DNA of 64,000 bases from Streptomyces sp. NBC_01451 (GTDB lineage: Bacteria; Actinomycetota; Actinomycetes; Streptomycetales; Streptomycetaceae): assembly GCF_036227485.1 (NCBI RefSeq), contig NZ_CP109479.1, forward strand, positions 5,084,001-5,148,000, given 5' to 3'. Position numbers and translations under genes: made by a program. Of this stretch, positions 1-8,222 are shown in pieces. The notes below the pieces were generated by a model, which was not told where the DNA came from, ran no database searches, and was given only the letters and a program-made list of their open reading frames with translations. Every line of letters starts with the position of its first letter. Position 1 is the first letter of the stretch.

Positions 1-357
1 CTTGCATCCGGGGGACCAGGCAGAACGGTGGGCGGCCGATCCCAAGACCGGCACTGCGTCGCCGCACCACGCCAGGCGTCCGGCACAGCGCATTCCTGCC
101 GGGTGCCTCCGAGGCGGGGGCGCGGCCGTATCAAGGGCGCAGAGGACATCCACCGGCTCGCCTTAAGGGTGCGGCCGAACGCAGCTCGTCCGTTGAGGGT
201 CTGGGGCTGTGACGACGCGTGCCCTTCCGTTGCTGGGGCAGACAACGGGCACGACCGCAGGCACGACGGCGGTCGGTGGTCATAAGCTCCGGTAGCGCAG
301 CGGGAGAGAACGTGGCTGACGGACAGGCTGCGGCGCGCAGGGAGACGGGGGACACAC
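1..357. other. Intergenic region, no gene recognised
   Basis: Short frames exist on both strands here, but they are arginine-rich and show no recognisable protein. I see no tRNA, no strong hairpin and no clear ribosome site other than the weak purine stretch ahead of the GTG at 358. It may hold the promoter of the Crp/Fnr gene. The gene to the left lies outside the window. Confidence 0.4.
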
Positions 358-1065
358 GTGGTCAGGTCAACCGGATCAGCGAAATGGCCTGCTCGCAGCC
401 TTTTGGGCGTGCTGTCGCCGTCACTCCGGGACGAGTTGCTGGGTCTGGGCACCGGGATTCGGTTCAAGCCAGGGTCTGTGCTGCTGAGAGAAGGCATGGA
501 CGACCGTCACGCTCTGCTGCTGTTGTCCGGGTTCGCCAAGGTGACGGCGACCGTGGAGAACGGCCAGAGTTCACTCCTCGCGGTCAGGGTCGCCGGGGAC
601 ACAGTGGGTGAGATGGCGGCCCTGGACGGGGCTCCGCGCTCGGCGACGGTGACCGCCTGTGGCCCGCTGACAGCCCGGGTGATACCGGTCGGCGTACTGA
701 GGGAAGCGCTGATTCGGCGTCCCGAACTCTCCATCGCCCTGACCGGTATCGTCGCCGACCGTCTGCGCTGGGCGAACCGGCGGCGTCTGGACTTCAGCGG
801 GTATCCGGCGAAAGTGCGACTTGCCCGGCTCCTGGTGGAACTTGCCACGGCATACGGGCGTGCCGAGGACGGCGCGGTGGCCATTGGCTGTCAGCTGACT
901 CAGCCGGAGTTGGCCGCCCTCATCGGTACCGCCGAGACGACGATTCACAAGGGCCTGCGGGAACTGCGCGAAGAGGGCCTGTTGGGAACCGGCTACCGCA
1001 TCACCATCGTCCAGGATCTGCGGCGCCTTCGGGAGCTCGCCGACCTGGCCCACGAACAGTCGTGA
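358..1065 (+). CDS. Crp/Fnr-family cyclic-nucleotide-responsive transcription regulator
   Basis: A 235-residue regulator with an N-terminal cyclic-nucleotide-binding beta-roll (about residues 15-125) and a C-terminal winged helix-turn-helix (about 175-210, around LTQPELAALIGTAETTIHK). The phosphate-binding cassette is intact: Gly84-Glu85 and the PRSATV segment with Arg94 and Ser95 match the residues that hold the ribose and phosphate in CRP-type sensors. No Fnr-type cysteine cluster is seen. The start is GTG at 358; the purine-rich GGAGACGGGGG lies rather far upstream, so the start is only moderately certain. The next gene faces it, and a nucleotidyl cyclase lies 0.9 kb away. This suggests, by inference, that it reads the cyclic nucleotide made by that cyclase and controls this locus. 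Its target sites are unknown. Confidence 0.85.
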   Translation: MVRSTGSAKWPARSLLGVLSPSLRDELLGLGTGIRFKPGSVLLREGMDDRHALLLLSGFAKVTATVENGQSSLLAVRVAGDTVGEMAALDGAPRSATVTACGPLTARVIPVGVLREALIRRPELSIALTGIVADRLRWANRRRLDFSGYPAKVRLARLLVELATAYGRAEDGAVAIGCQLTQPELAALIGTAETTIHKGLRELREEGLLGTGYRITIVQDLRRLRELADLAHEQS

Positions 1066-1076
1066 GCCGGACGTGA

Positions 1077-1598
1077 TCAGGCGAGGACCGGATGCAGGAC
1101 GATGCTCAGTCCCGCGCTGAGGCCCATGACAGCCGTGCACATCACTGCTCCCGTCAGACATCGGTACTTGAGCAGGGCGACGCGGGCGAGGAACCGTACG
1201 GTGCGGGACAACTCCATGCGTTCTGCGGCCTCGTCGCTGTGCGTCCCCACGGCGGGCACGATGTCCGCGCCGCGCGCGAGGTGAGCGAAGCTGTAGCGAT
1301 TGGGGGCCGGATCACGCTGTATCCGGGGGCGCAGCGCCGCCGCCAGGCTCCCCGCGCCGCCGATGAGACCACAGACGAAGAGGATCAGCAGAGTCCCGGT
1401 GAGTGCTCCGGTCGCACCGCCCTGTTCCCAGGCGCGCACGGCCTGACGGCTCCAGGTGCCGGCCGTGCCTACCAGTGCGGCCTGGACCGCTGCAAGGATG
1501 CCGGCCTTGGCGTCCGCGTGCTGATGGGTCGTGTGCAGCGCGGTGAACATGCGTTGTATGGGGCGGCTGTCGGCAGCGGCCGGGTCGGTCTGTGCCAT
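1077..1598 (-). CDS. Pycsar effector-like membrane protein (DUF5706 / PycTM family)
   Basis: A 173-residue protein with about three hydrophobic segments (roughly residues 33-48, 66-92 and 150-172). The N-terminal HADAKAGILAA motif, the small-residue helix ending in LRPR, and a later SRTVRFLARVALLKYR stretch before the last helix match the DUF5706 family. That family includes PycTM, the inner-membrane effector of Pycsar anti-phage systems, which impairs the membrane when it binds cCMP or cUMP. The ATG at 1598 has a GAGGAGG ribosome site 5 nt upstream, which rules out the longer frame. The gene converges on the Crp/Fnr gene (11 bp between stops) and is divergent from the cyclase, an arrangement that would allow co-regulation from the shared 1599-1943 region. 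Family assignment is by motif only. Confidence 0.75.
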   Translation of the reverse strand: MAQTDPAAADSRPIQRMFTALHTTHQHADAKAGILAAVQAALVGTAGTWSRQAVRAWEQGGATGALTGTLLILFVCGLIGGAGSLAAALRPRIQRDPAPNRYSFAHLARGADIVPAVGTHSDEAAERMELSRTVRFLARVALLKYRCLTGAVMCTAVMGLSAGLSIVLHPVLA

Positions 1599-1943
1599 GG
1601 AGGCCTCCTCGGAGCGGCGACGGAGTGGTGTCCCGTCCAGTAAGCGGGCACCCCTGTCGGCCGAACCAGTCACTTCTGTGTGATTCGGAGACTTTGGCGG
1701 CCAAGGATCTCGGCATCCCGTACTTCCACAGGATTCCCGCTCGCGAGCAGCTGTACGAATTGATGGCCGGCGCCCGTGTTCGGGGGAACGGGCGCCGGTC
1801 TCTTCTGTGGGAGGGCTGCGCAGAGGTGCCGCGACCAATTTACCGATAGGTAATAACTCCCTTGTTTTGTCAAGGAGTTGAGCGATGCGGCATCCTCCCT
1901 CTTCCTGAGACATGTAGTGAGGGGTGCCACGGCGGTGAACGGT
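1599..1943. promoter_or_regulatory. Divergent intergenic region between effector-like and cyclase genes
   Basis: About 345 bp between two divergently read genes, so both promoters must lie here. Around 1841-1862 the sequence is unusually AT-rich (aatttaccgataggtaataa), with a TACCGATAGGTA inverted repeat at 1845-1856 that could be an operator or promoter element. No further coding sequence is recognised, although the left-reading frame stays open through it. Confidence 0.4.
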
Positions 1944-2771
1944 ATGAGCAGGTTGGGCGGCACGTGGACGTTCCACCGCAGACTGCTGCTTGCAGTCGAT
2001 GCCAAGGGCTACGGCGGCGTCGACACGACGACGCAGCGCCAGTTCCAGGATGCGATCTCGAGTCTGCTGGGCGAGGCGGCCGAGGAGGCCGACCTGGACC
2101 GGTCGAGGTGGGTGATGCAGAAGGGCGGGGACTCCGTGTTCGCGGTCCTGCCCGAGGGCGCCTCAGAGCCCGCCTTGGTCGACAGGTTCATGCGCACCCT
2201 GGACGCAGGGCTGCGAAAGTTCAACCACGGCCGAATACGTGAGTCATGGCTCAGACTCAGGGCAGCCGTCCACTTCGGCTCGGCATCGCCGGGGTCCAAC
2301 GGTTTCGTCGGACCCGGTCCGGTCGTGGTCGGCCGCATCCTCGACAGCGCGGCCCTGCGCGCCACTCTGGCCGACACGCCGGACGCCTGTCTCGCCGTCG
2401 CGGTGTCGCCGACCGTCTTCGACGACGTCGTCCACCCAGAGTTCACCACCATCCGGGCTGACGAGTTCCGGGAAGTCCAGATCGAGGAGAAGGAGCACCG
2501 GGGGACGGCATGGATCTGGGTGCCCGGTACTGCCGTACAGCAGGTGAAACCGGGGCCTCCGGACCGGCACGAGACCGGCCCGGTCGGTCCGCCCGGCCCG
2601 GTGGCCTCGAACCCTGACCGACAGGCCGTCGCCAGACAGGTTTGGACTCAGACCAACACGGCCTGTGGCAGCGCTCCCCAGTTCGCCGTCCAAGGCGGAA
2701 ACATCGTTTATCACCAGGTCCCAGAACGCAGCCCGCGTCCGAGCGACTCCCTCCAGGACGGATCGGTGTGA
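1944..2771 (+). CDS. Class III nucleotidyl cyclase-like protein (PycC-type candidate)
   Basis: The fold signature of a class III adenylate/guanylate cyclase is readable. A strand ends in LLLAVDAKGYGG with the first metal-binding Asp, then comes QKGGDSVFAVLPEG with the second Asp about 44 residues on, a long helix to FN, then LRLRAAVHFG and a GPVVVGRILDSAAL helix. This suggests conversion of an NTP to a cyclic mononucleotide; the base cannot be told by eye. The C-terminus beyond about residue 200 is Pro/Gly-rich and ends in a short motif, PQFAVQGGNIVYHQVPE. The start is uncertain: the frame is open from TTG 1878, and GTG 1935 or ATG 1944 place the N-terminus best for the domain; 1944 is used (275 residues). 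With the neighbouring PycTM-like gene it forms a Pycsar-like pair. Substrate and activity are inferred. Confidence 0.72.
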   Translation: MSRLGGTWTFHRRLLLAVDAKGYGGVDTTTQRQFQDAISSLLGEAAEEADLDRSRWVMQKGGDSVFAVLPEGASEPALVDRFMRTLDAGLRKFNHGRIRESWLRLRAAVHFGSASPGSNGFVGPGPVVVGRILDSAALRATLADTPDACLAVAVSPTVFDDVVHPEFTTIRADEFREVQIEEKEHRGTAWIWVPGTAVQQVKPGPPDRHETGPVGPPGPVASNPDRQAVARQVWTQTNTACGSAPQFAVQGGNIVYHQVPERSPRPSDSLQDGSV

Positions 2772-2997
2772 CCGCCACTCCGAGTGTCCGGGCGGTCGGC
2801 CGGACCGAGGGCCCGAACCGTCAGCCTGCGGCGCCGTCGACCCGAGTCGACGGTCGAGGCGCTGGACGTCGTGGATCAGCGCCGCCTCCTGCCCGGCGAG
2901 CAATACCGCCGACCGTCACGATCCATGGCCTGAGACCGCGCGACGATCTCCACAGCACGGGAAGCGATGCGCTGGTGCACCAACTGAGAGAGGTCCC

Positions 2998-5900
2998 GTG
3001 AGCCACTTGCCCCAAGGTGAGGGATTCCCCCATGAATCCCGTCAGGACGTCCATGTGGAGAACGGGTTCGGCTACGGCGTGGTCGGCGCCGACATGCACG
3101 TTTTCGGGAACGGCACTCCCGTCTACCTGTTGGAGCACTGGCGAACGACTCGTGCTTCCGACCGCGACTGGTTGCGTGAGTTGCCGAGCCGCATGCTCAA
3201 CGCACGCCACGAAGTGGTCGACTTCACCGGCCGAGAGGCTGAACTGGCCCAACTGAACCAGTGGCGGCAGGGCGGCCCTCGCCTGGCCGCACGATGGCTG
3301 CATGGTCCCGGAGGGCAGGGCAAGACGCGCCTGGCGGCTCGATTCGCCGCCCAGTGCGCTGCCGACGGCTGGGCGGTCGTCACGGCCGTCCACGGCCCCG
3401 GAACCGTCCTACCGCCTCCTGGGAGCCAGGACATGCGGCTCCGCCATGCCCGCGGTGTGCTGATCATCGTCGACTATGCCGACCGCTGGCCTCTCAGTCA
3501 TCTGACCTGGCTGTTCAGCAACGCCCTGCTGCACCGGGACGTACCTGCGCGCGTTCTGCTGCTGGCCCGTACCGATGCGCTCTGGCCCGCCGTGCGCGCC
3601 ACTCTGGCCAACCACGAGGCGGGTACCTCCTCCCAGCTCCTTGAGGCCCTTGCCGCTGACGACCTGGCACAGCGCACCCGGATGTACATCGTCGCGCGCG
3701 ACAGTTTCGCAGCCACCTACGGCATCCGGGACGCCAGTGGGGTCCACGCCCCCGGCCCTCTGGAGCACGAGGATTTCGGGCTGACGCTGGCCATCCACAT
3801 GGCCGCGCTCGTCGCCGTCGACGCCGAGGTCACCGGCCGGCGTCCACCGCAGGACATGGCCGGCCTGACGGTCTACCTTCTCGACCGTGAGCACCTGCAC
3901 TGGGAGAACCTGTACGGCCACGAATCTCATGAACTGGAACCCGGGGAACGCGCTTACGCCACACCGCCCGGCGTGATGAATCAGGCTGTGTTCACCGCCA
4001 CCCTGGCCGGTCCACAGCCCCGCCCCCTGGGAACCTCGCTCCTGGAAGCCCTCCCGATCGAAGGTTCCCCCGAGACGATCCTCGCCGACCACGCGCTGTG
4101 TTACCCCCCGACCGATCCCACGGGCAAAACGGTGCTGGAGCCTCTGTATCCCGACCGTCTCGCCGAGGACTTCCTCGCTTTGACGCTCCCCGGTCACGAA
4201 GCCGACTATCCGGCACAGCCCTGGGCCGAGAAAATCGCCTATTGCCTGGCCGACCGCATCGGGGAAAGCGTCGCGGTCTGGACGCCCCGCGCAATCACCT
4301 TCCTCGCGACCGCTGCCGTGCGTTGGCCCCATGTGGGCCTCCAGTATCTGTATCCGATTCTGTACAACCACCCTCGACTCGCCCTCATCGCAGGCAGCGC
4401 CGCACTCAGCGCGCTCGCCGACATTCCGACGGTCGATCCGGTCATCCTGCATGCCGTTGAGAAAGAATTCCCCGAGCGAGACGTCGACCTCGACATAGGT
4501 ATGGCCGCCGTGACCGAGCGGCTGGCGCACTTCCACCTCGACCGCACCGATGACGACGCCACACGGGCAGGTATCTACAGTCATCTCGGCATCCGTCTGG
4601 GCGACGCGGGCCGGTTCGACGAGGCTGTGAGCGTTCATCAAGAAGCCGTTTCCCTACGTCGTCGGCTGGTCGAGGAGGACGCGGCTGCCCACCAGCAGGC
4701 TCTGGCCAGTGCACTGAACAATCTCGGCGTCGCTCTTGCCAGGGCCGGGCGCCGGGCCGAGGCGCTGCCCGTGGCAGAGGAAGCCGTCACACTCCGACGG
4801 GGGTCGGCCGTCGACGATGCGAAGGAGCACGACCTCGGTCTCGCCACCGCGTTGACAAATCTCAGCTCGAAGAAGGCGGAGATGGGCCGATGGGCCGAGG
4901 CACTGGTGGCTGCGGAGGAGGCCGTTGCCATCCATCGTCGGTATGCCCCGCCTGATTCGGATGCCGACGAACTCGCGTTCGCCGAGGCGCTGCACAACCT
5001 GGGCCCCGCTCTGCTGAAGGCGGAGAGGCGGGAGGAGGCGCTGCAGGTCATGGAGGAAGCCGTTGCGTCGAACCGACGACTGGCGCAGACCGCTCCAGCC
5101 ACCTACGCCCCCGCCCTGGCCCACGGGCTGGCCAATCTCGGCGCCTGCTTGTCGTCGCTGGGGCGATGGACGGAAGCCCTGCGGGCCGCTGAGGAGTCGG
5201 TGGCCATCCGGCGCCGGAACGTCGAGTCCAATCCGGAGGCGCACGAACCCGACCTCGCCGAATCGTTGCAGAACCTCGGCGTCGACCTGGCGAGGGTGGG
5301 ACGGCAGGCTGAGGCCTTGGCGGCGTCAGAGGAGTCCGTCTCGGTGTACCGACGACTGGTCCTCGCCGATCCGGCCGCTCACGAGCCCGCCCTCGCCCGC
5401 TCGCTGAGGAACATGGGAGCCCATCTCGCGGCACTGGGACGCAGCCAAGAGGCGCTGCGTGCGAGCAAGGAATCCCTCACCATCCGGCGTCGACTGGCTG
5501 CGGCCGATCCGGCCGCCTATGAAGCCGAGTTCGCGGAATCGCTGCACAACTTCGCCGCGGACCTGTCCATGCTGGGTCGCACCGCCGAAGCCTTGGCCGC
5601 AGGTCAGGAAGCAGTTGCCATCCGACAGAAACTTGTCTCCCGCAATCCCGCCGAGTTCGAGCCTTTCCTTGCTCGCTCGTTGTCCATGCTGGGACAGCAA
5701 CTGGCAGGTGCGGGCCAGCATCTCGCGGCGATGTTCGTGACTCAAGATGCGGTCAGGCTGTACCGGCGGCTGTCCGAGGCCGCCCCGGCAGCTCACGAAC
5801 CCGATCTCGCCATGGCGTTGCTGTCCTTCGCCATGGTTCGAGCCGAGGCACGAACGGTGGTTCTGGACGACCTCGTCAGGGGGACGGCAGCAGCCTTGGA

Positions 5901-6063
5901 AGCGGTCAAGATATATCAGCGGTTGTCCGGGGAATTCCCCGAAGCCTTCACGAATCACCTTCGGAGTTCATATGGGGCAGTGGCGATGATGATGGACAGG
6001 CTTGGATTGAAACGGGATGTGGTACGTCTCGATTTGTTGCCCGGCGGCCGTCCTGAGTCGTGA
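2998..6063 (+). CDS. STAND-type NTPase with C-terminal tetratricopeptide repeats
   Basis: A protein of 1021 residues read from GTG 2998, chosen for the GAGAGG ribosome site just upstream; the open frame extends back to 2665 but overlaps the cyclase gene. A short N-terminal glycine-rich segment (residues 20-48, NGFGYGVVGADMHVFGNG) precedes a P-loop NTPase domain with Walker A GPGGQGKT (103-110) and Walker B VLIIVDYAD (154-162). From about residue 515 to the end are around nine TPR-like units of some 50 residues, each with the pattern of a NL..L...GR..EAL....E.V...R. The architecture is that of a signal-sensing switch (STAND/NB-ARC-like) with a TPR ligand surface. It follows the cyclase by 226 bp on the same strand, so it is probably part of the same conflict locus. 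No catalytic effector domain is visible in it. Confidence 0.82.
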   Translation: MSHLPQGEGFPHESRQDVHVENGFGYGVVGADMHVFGNGTPVYLLEHWRTTRASDRDWLRELPSRMLNARHEVVDFTGREAELAQLNQWRQGGPRLAARWLHGPGGQGKTRLAARFAAQCAADGWAVVTAVHGPGTVLPPPGSQDMRLRHARGVLIIVDYADRWPLSHLTWLFSNALLHRDVPARVLLLARTDALWPAVRATLANHEAGTSSQLLEALAADDLAQRTRMYIVARDSFAATYGIRDASGVHAPGPLEHEDFGLTLAIHMAALVAVDAEVTGRRPPQDMAGLTVYLLDREHLHWENLYGHESHELEPGERAYATPPGVMNQAVFTATLAGPQPRPLGTSLLEALPIEGSPETILADHALCYPPTDPTGKTVLEPLYPDRLAEDFLALTLPGHEADYPAQPWAEKIAYCLADRIGESVAVWTPRAITFLATAAVRWPHVGLQYLYPILYNHPRLALIAGSAALSALADIPTVDPVILHAVEKEFPERDVDLDIGMAAVTERLAHFHLDRTDDDATRAGIYSHLGIRLGDAGRFDEAVSVHQEAVSLRRRLVEEDAAAHQQALASALNNLGVALARAGRRAEALPVAEEAVTLRRGSAVDDAKEHDLGLATALTNLSSKKAEMGRWAEALVAAEEAVAIHRRYAPPDSDADELAFAEALHNLGPALLKAERREEALQVMEEAVASNRRLAQTAPATYAPALAHGLANLGACLSSLGRWTEALRAAEESVAIRRRNVESNPEAHEPDLAESLQNLGVDLARVGRQAEALAASEESVSVYRRLVLADPAAHEPALARSLRNMGAHLAALGRSQEALRASKESLTIRRRLAAADPAAYEAEFAESLHNFAADLSMLGRTAEALAAGQEAVAIRQKLVSRNPAEFEPFLARSLSMLGQQLAGAGQHLAAMFVTQDAVRLYRRLSEAAPAAHEPDLAMALLSFAMVRAEARTVVLDDLVRGTAAALEAVKIYQRLSGEFPEAFTNHLRSSYGAVAMMMDRLGLKRDVVRLDLLPGGRPES

Positions 6064-6237
6064 TCTGCGCATCGGCGTCCGCCTTGGCGGCCGGGGTCGA
6101 CGACAGGGTCCGTGCCGAGAGTGCGAAGCACCACAAAGGTCATCCCGCGCACCGCACGGGAGGAGCCCTCGGGCACCTGGCCAGCCCGTATGGTGCGGTT
6201 GTGCCGAGCCACCCGCCCTCCGATCCAGACAACAAAG

Positions 6238-6264
6238 AACCCCCGGGTCTCTGACCTGGGGGTT
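6238..6264 (-). terminator. Hairpin terminator downstream of tRNA-Gly
   Basis: The arms AACCCCC and GGGGGTT enclose a GGTC/GACC inner stem 6 nt beyond the CCA end of the leftward tRNA, followed by TTCTTTG on that strand. It can serve the tRNA and may also stop reading from the NTPase gene. Confidence 0.75.
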
Positions 6265-6269
6265 TCGCA

Positions 6270-6343
6270 TGGAGCGGGTGACGAGAATCGAACTCGCACT
6301 CTCAGCTTGGGAAGCTGATGTTCTACCACTAAACTACACCCGC
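6270..6343 (-). tRNA. tRNA-Gly (anticodon CCC)
   Basis: The reverse strand gives a 74-nt cloverleaf with the CCA end encoded. The acceptor arms are GCGGGTG and CACCCGC, the D-arm carries TAGTTTAGTGGTAGAA, the anticodon stem TCAGC/GCTGA holds the loop TTCCCAA with anticodon CCC, and the T-arm is GCGAGTTCGATTCTCGT. Its 3' end faces the conflict-type genes at 358-6063, the usual side for integrative element insertion. Confidence 0.95.
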
Positions 6344-6679
6344 GAAAGACGCCGACTGGACCGGTGTCCGAACGCTCAGTCACTCTACCGTACGCCAGGC
6401 CCCCGGCATCGAGCCGTGGGGCCTGTCCCCGTTTCCGGGGGATTCCGGGGGTGTTCCGGACGTGGACCGGACATGGACGGGACGCGGATCGGACGGGTTT
6501 TCGCGGTGCGACCCGGCTGTGAGGGGCTGGAGTTGGGGCGTACGGTGGGGGCGCGGAAGAGGGGCTGGGCGGGATCGGAGTGCCGTCTGGAGGGTCGCCC
6601 TTTTCGTCCCGTAATGTGGCTTTCCTCGTCGGTCTCGACAGTGACCGGCGACGGCTCTTGGGGAAGGGACTCTGAGGAC

Positions 6680-6862
6680 TTGATCGAGCGCACCGTCGTC
6701 CGTTGTGCCGAAGGGCACGTGTTCAGCACCGCTTCGTTCCCGATGCAGCAGGCCGAGCGGCTCGGCCCCGGCCGGCTGGTCCGGTGTCCGCGCTGCGCGC
6801 GGCTCCGCAGTGTGGTGCCAGTGACGTTGGAGCAGCAGCAGCGGAGCACCAGCAGTAAGTAG
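6680..6862 (+). CDS. Small zinc-ribbon-like protein
   Basis: About 60 residues with CAEGH near the start and CPRCARLR after the middle, a C-x3-H...C-x2-C arrangement that resembles a zinc ribbon. The rest is a conserved-looking FPMQQAERLGPGRLVR linker and a Gln/Ser-rich tail. The start is unclear: TTG 6680 gives (M)IERTVVRCAEGH directly, while ATG 6614 in the same frame would add 22 poorly structured residues. The frame remains open far upstream through the tRNA region, which cannot be coding, so a downstream start is required. No function can be given. Confidence 0.6.
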   Translation: MIERTVVRCAEGHVFSTASFPMQQAERLGPGRLVRCPRCARLRSVVPVTLEQQQRSTSSK

Positions 6863-6880
6863 TTGTAGGAGAAGAAGCAG

Positions 6881-6907
6881 TACAAGCAGTACAAGCAGTA
6901 CAAGCGG
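6881..6907. repeat. Three tandem copies of a 9-bp unit (tacaagcag)
   Basis: Two perfect and one near-perfect copies of tacaagcag stand just downstream of the zinc-ribbon stop codon, followed by looser agcagtgggcagaa repeats to about 6945. It is probably replication-slippage material in the spacer before dcd. Confidence 0.8.
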
Positions 6908-7034
6908 TACCAGCAGTGGGCAGAAGCAGTGGGCAGAAGTAGAAGCAGGCGTGTGAAGTAGAAGCGGGAGCAGGCGCGGGCGCGCGGAACCGGCCGATGG
7001 TGTCGGGTTCGCGCGCCTTGCGTATCCTCGGGGC

Positions 7035-7610
7035 GTGCTTCTCTCAGACAAGGACATCCGCGCCGAGATCGACTCCGGGCGAGTACGGATCGATCCCTAC
7101 GACGAATCCATGGTGCAGCCGTCGAGCGTCGACGTGCGCCTCGACCGCTTCTTCCGGGTGTTCGAGAACCACCGCTACCCCCACATCGACCCCTCGATCG
7201 AGCAGGCCGACCTCACACGTCTGGTCGAGCCCGAGGGCGACGAGCCGTTCATCCTGCACCCCGGGGAGTTCGTGCTCGCTTCCACGTACGAGGTCATCAC
7301 GCTTCCGGACGACCTCGCCTCCCGCCTCGAAGGCAAGAGTTCGCTCGGGCGGCTCGGGCTCGTCACCCACTCCACCGCCGGATTCATCGACCCCGGCTTC
7401 TCCGGACACGTGACGCTCGAACTCTCCAACCTCGCGACGCTGCCCATCAAGCTCTGGCCGGGTATGAAGATCGGCCAGCTGTGCCTGTTCCAGCTGAGTT
7501 CGTCGGCCGAGTTCCCGTACGGCAGCGAGCGGTACGGCTCCCGGTACCAGGGGCAGCGCGGGCCCACCGCCTCCCGGTCCTTCCTCAACTTCCACCGGAC
7601 GCAGGTATGA
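7035..7610 (+). CDS. dcd: dCTP deaminase
   Basis: 191 residues, the usual Dcd length. It converts dCTP to dUTP for thymidylate synthesis in the cytosol. The trimeric dUTPase-fold signature is clear in [34 protein letters not shown] (key residues Ser-Ser-Leu-Gly, His-Ser-Thr-Ala and Asp-Pro-Gly-Phe), preceded by QPSSVDVRL. The mycobacterial homologue is bifunctional (deaminase plus dUTPase); whether this one is cannot be told here. The start is GTG 7035. Its stop overlaps the ATG of the next gene by 4 bp (ATGA), so the phosphoribosyltransferase is translationally coupled and both probably act in nucleotide metabolism. Confidence 0.95.
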   Translation: MLLSDKDIRAEIDSGRVRIDPYDESMVQPSSVDVRLDRFFRVFENHRYPHIDPSIEQADLTRLVEPEGDEPFILHPGEFVLASTYEVITLPDDLASRLEGKSSLGRLGLVTHSTAGFIDPGFSGHVTLELSNLATLPIKLWPGMKIGQLCLFQLSSSAEFPYGSERYGSRYQGQRGPTASRSFLNFHRTQV

Positions 7611-8116
7611 CGGTCGTACGCGAGGAACTCTCCTACGAACAGTTCGGCGTCTCCGTCCGCGAGCTCGCGCAGACCATCGTCGACGACGGCTACGAACCCG
7701 ACGTCGTGCTCAGCATCGCGCGTGGGGGTGTGTTCGTCGCGGGCGGGCTGGCGTATGCCCTCGGCTGCAAGAACATCCACCTTGTCAACGTCGAGTTCTA
7801 TACCGGCGTCGGCACCACTCTTCCCATGCCCGTCATGCTCGCGCCGGTCCCCAACGCCATCGACTTCTCCGACAAGAAGGTCCTCATCACGGACGACGTC
7901 GCCGACACCGGCAAGACGCTCAAACTGGTGCGGGACTTCTGCCTGGACGCCGTGGCCGAGGTGCGTTCCGCGGTGATCTACGAGAAGACGCAGTCCCTCG
8001 TGAAGTGCGAATACGTGTGGAAGCGGACCGATGAGTGGATCAACTTCCCGTGGTCCGTCCTGCCGCCGGTGCGCAGGGCGGGGGAGCCGGTCACTCCGTC
8101 CAAGGACGCGCTCTGA
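7607..8116 (+). CDS. Phosphoribosyltransferase-family protein
   Basis: 169 residues from the ATG that overlaps the dcd stop. The PRPP-binding loop [13 protein letters not shown] (residues 92-104) and the earlier [18 protein letters not shown] segment are typical of hypoxanthine/xanthine-type PRTases. The substrate cannot be fixed by eye; purine salvage is plausible given the coupling to dcd. The C-terminal half contains the [12 protein letters not shown] patch often seen in this subfamily. A longer open frame back to 7481 runs inside dcd and is not used. Confidence 0.85.
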   Translation: MTVVREELSYEQFGVSVRELAQTIVDDGYEPDVVLSIARGGVFVAGGLAYALGCKNIHLVNVEFYTGVGTTLPMPVMLAPVPNAIDFSDKKVLITDDVADTGKTLKLVRDFCLDAVAEVRSAVIYEKTQSLVKCEYVWKRTDEWINFPWSVLPPVRRAGEPVTPSKDAL

Positions 8117-8166
8117 GAGCTGACCGTTGAGGGCCGGGAGTCGAGAGCCGGGAGTTGAAGAACCGT

Positions 8167-8207
8167 GTCGGGCGGTCCTCGTGCGATGAGTGCGAGGGCC
8201 GCCCGAC
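8167..8207. terminator. Bidirectional hairpin between convergent genes
   Basis: GTCGGGCGG(T)CCTCG pairs with CGAGG(G)CCGCCCGAC around an 11-nt loop. It lies between the phosphoribosyltransferase and the convergent amidase gene and can serve both. Confidence 0.8.
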
Positions 8208-8222
8208 GTTTCTCCAGGCTCG

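Noticed and set aside
2772..2997. Small effector-associated protein between cyclase and NTPase genes
   Set aside because: One frame (ending ...EQYRRPSRSMA) looks mildly protein-like, but it has no clear start or ribosome site and no recognisable domain.
6064..6237. Protein gene between the STAND gene and the tRNA
   Set aside because: Frames on both strands continue into the tRNA or the STAND gene and show no domain. Treated as spacer.
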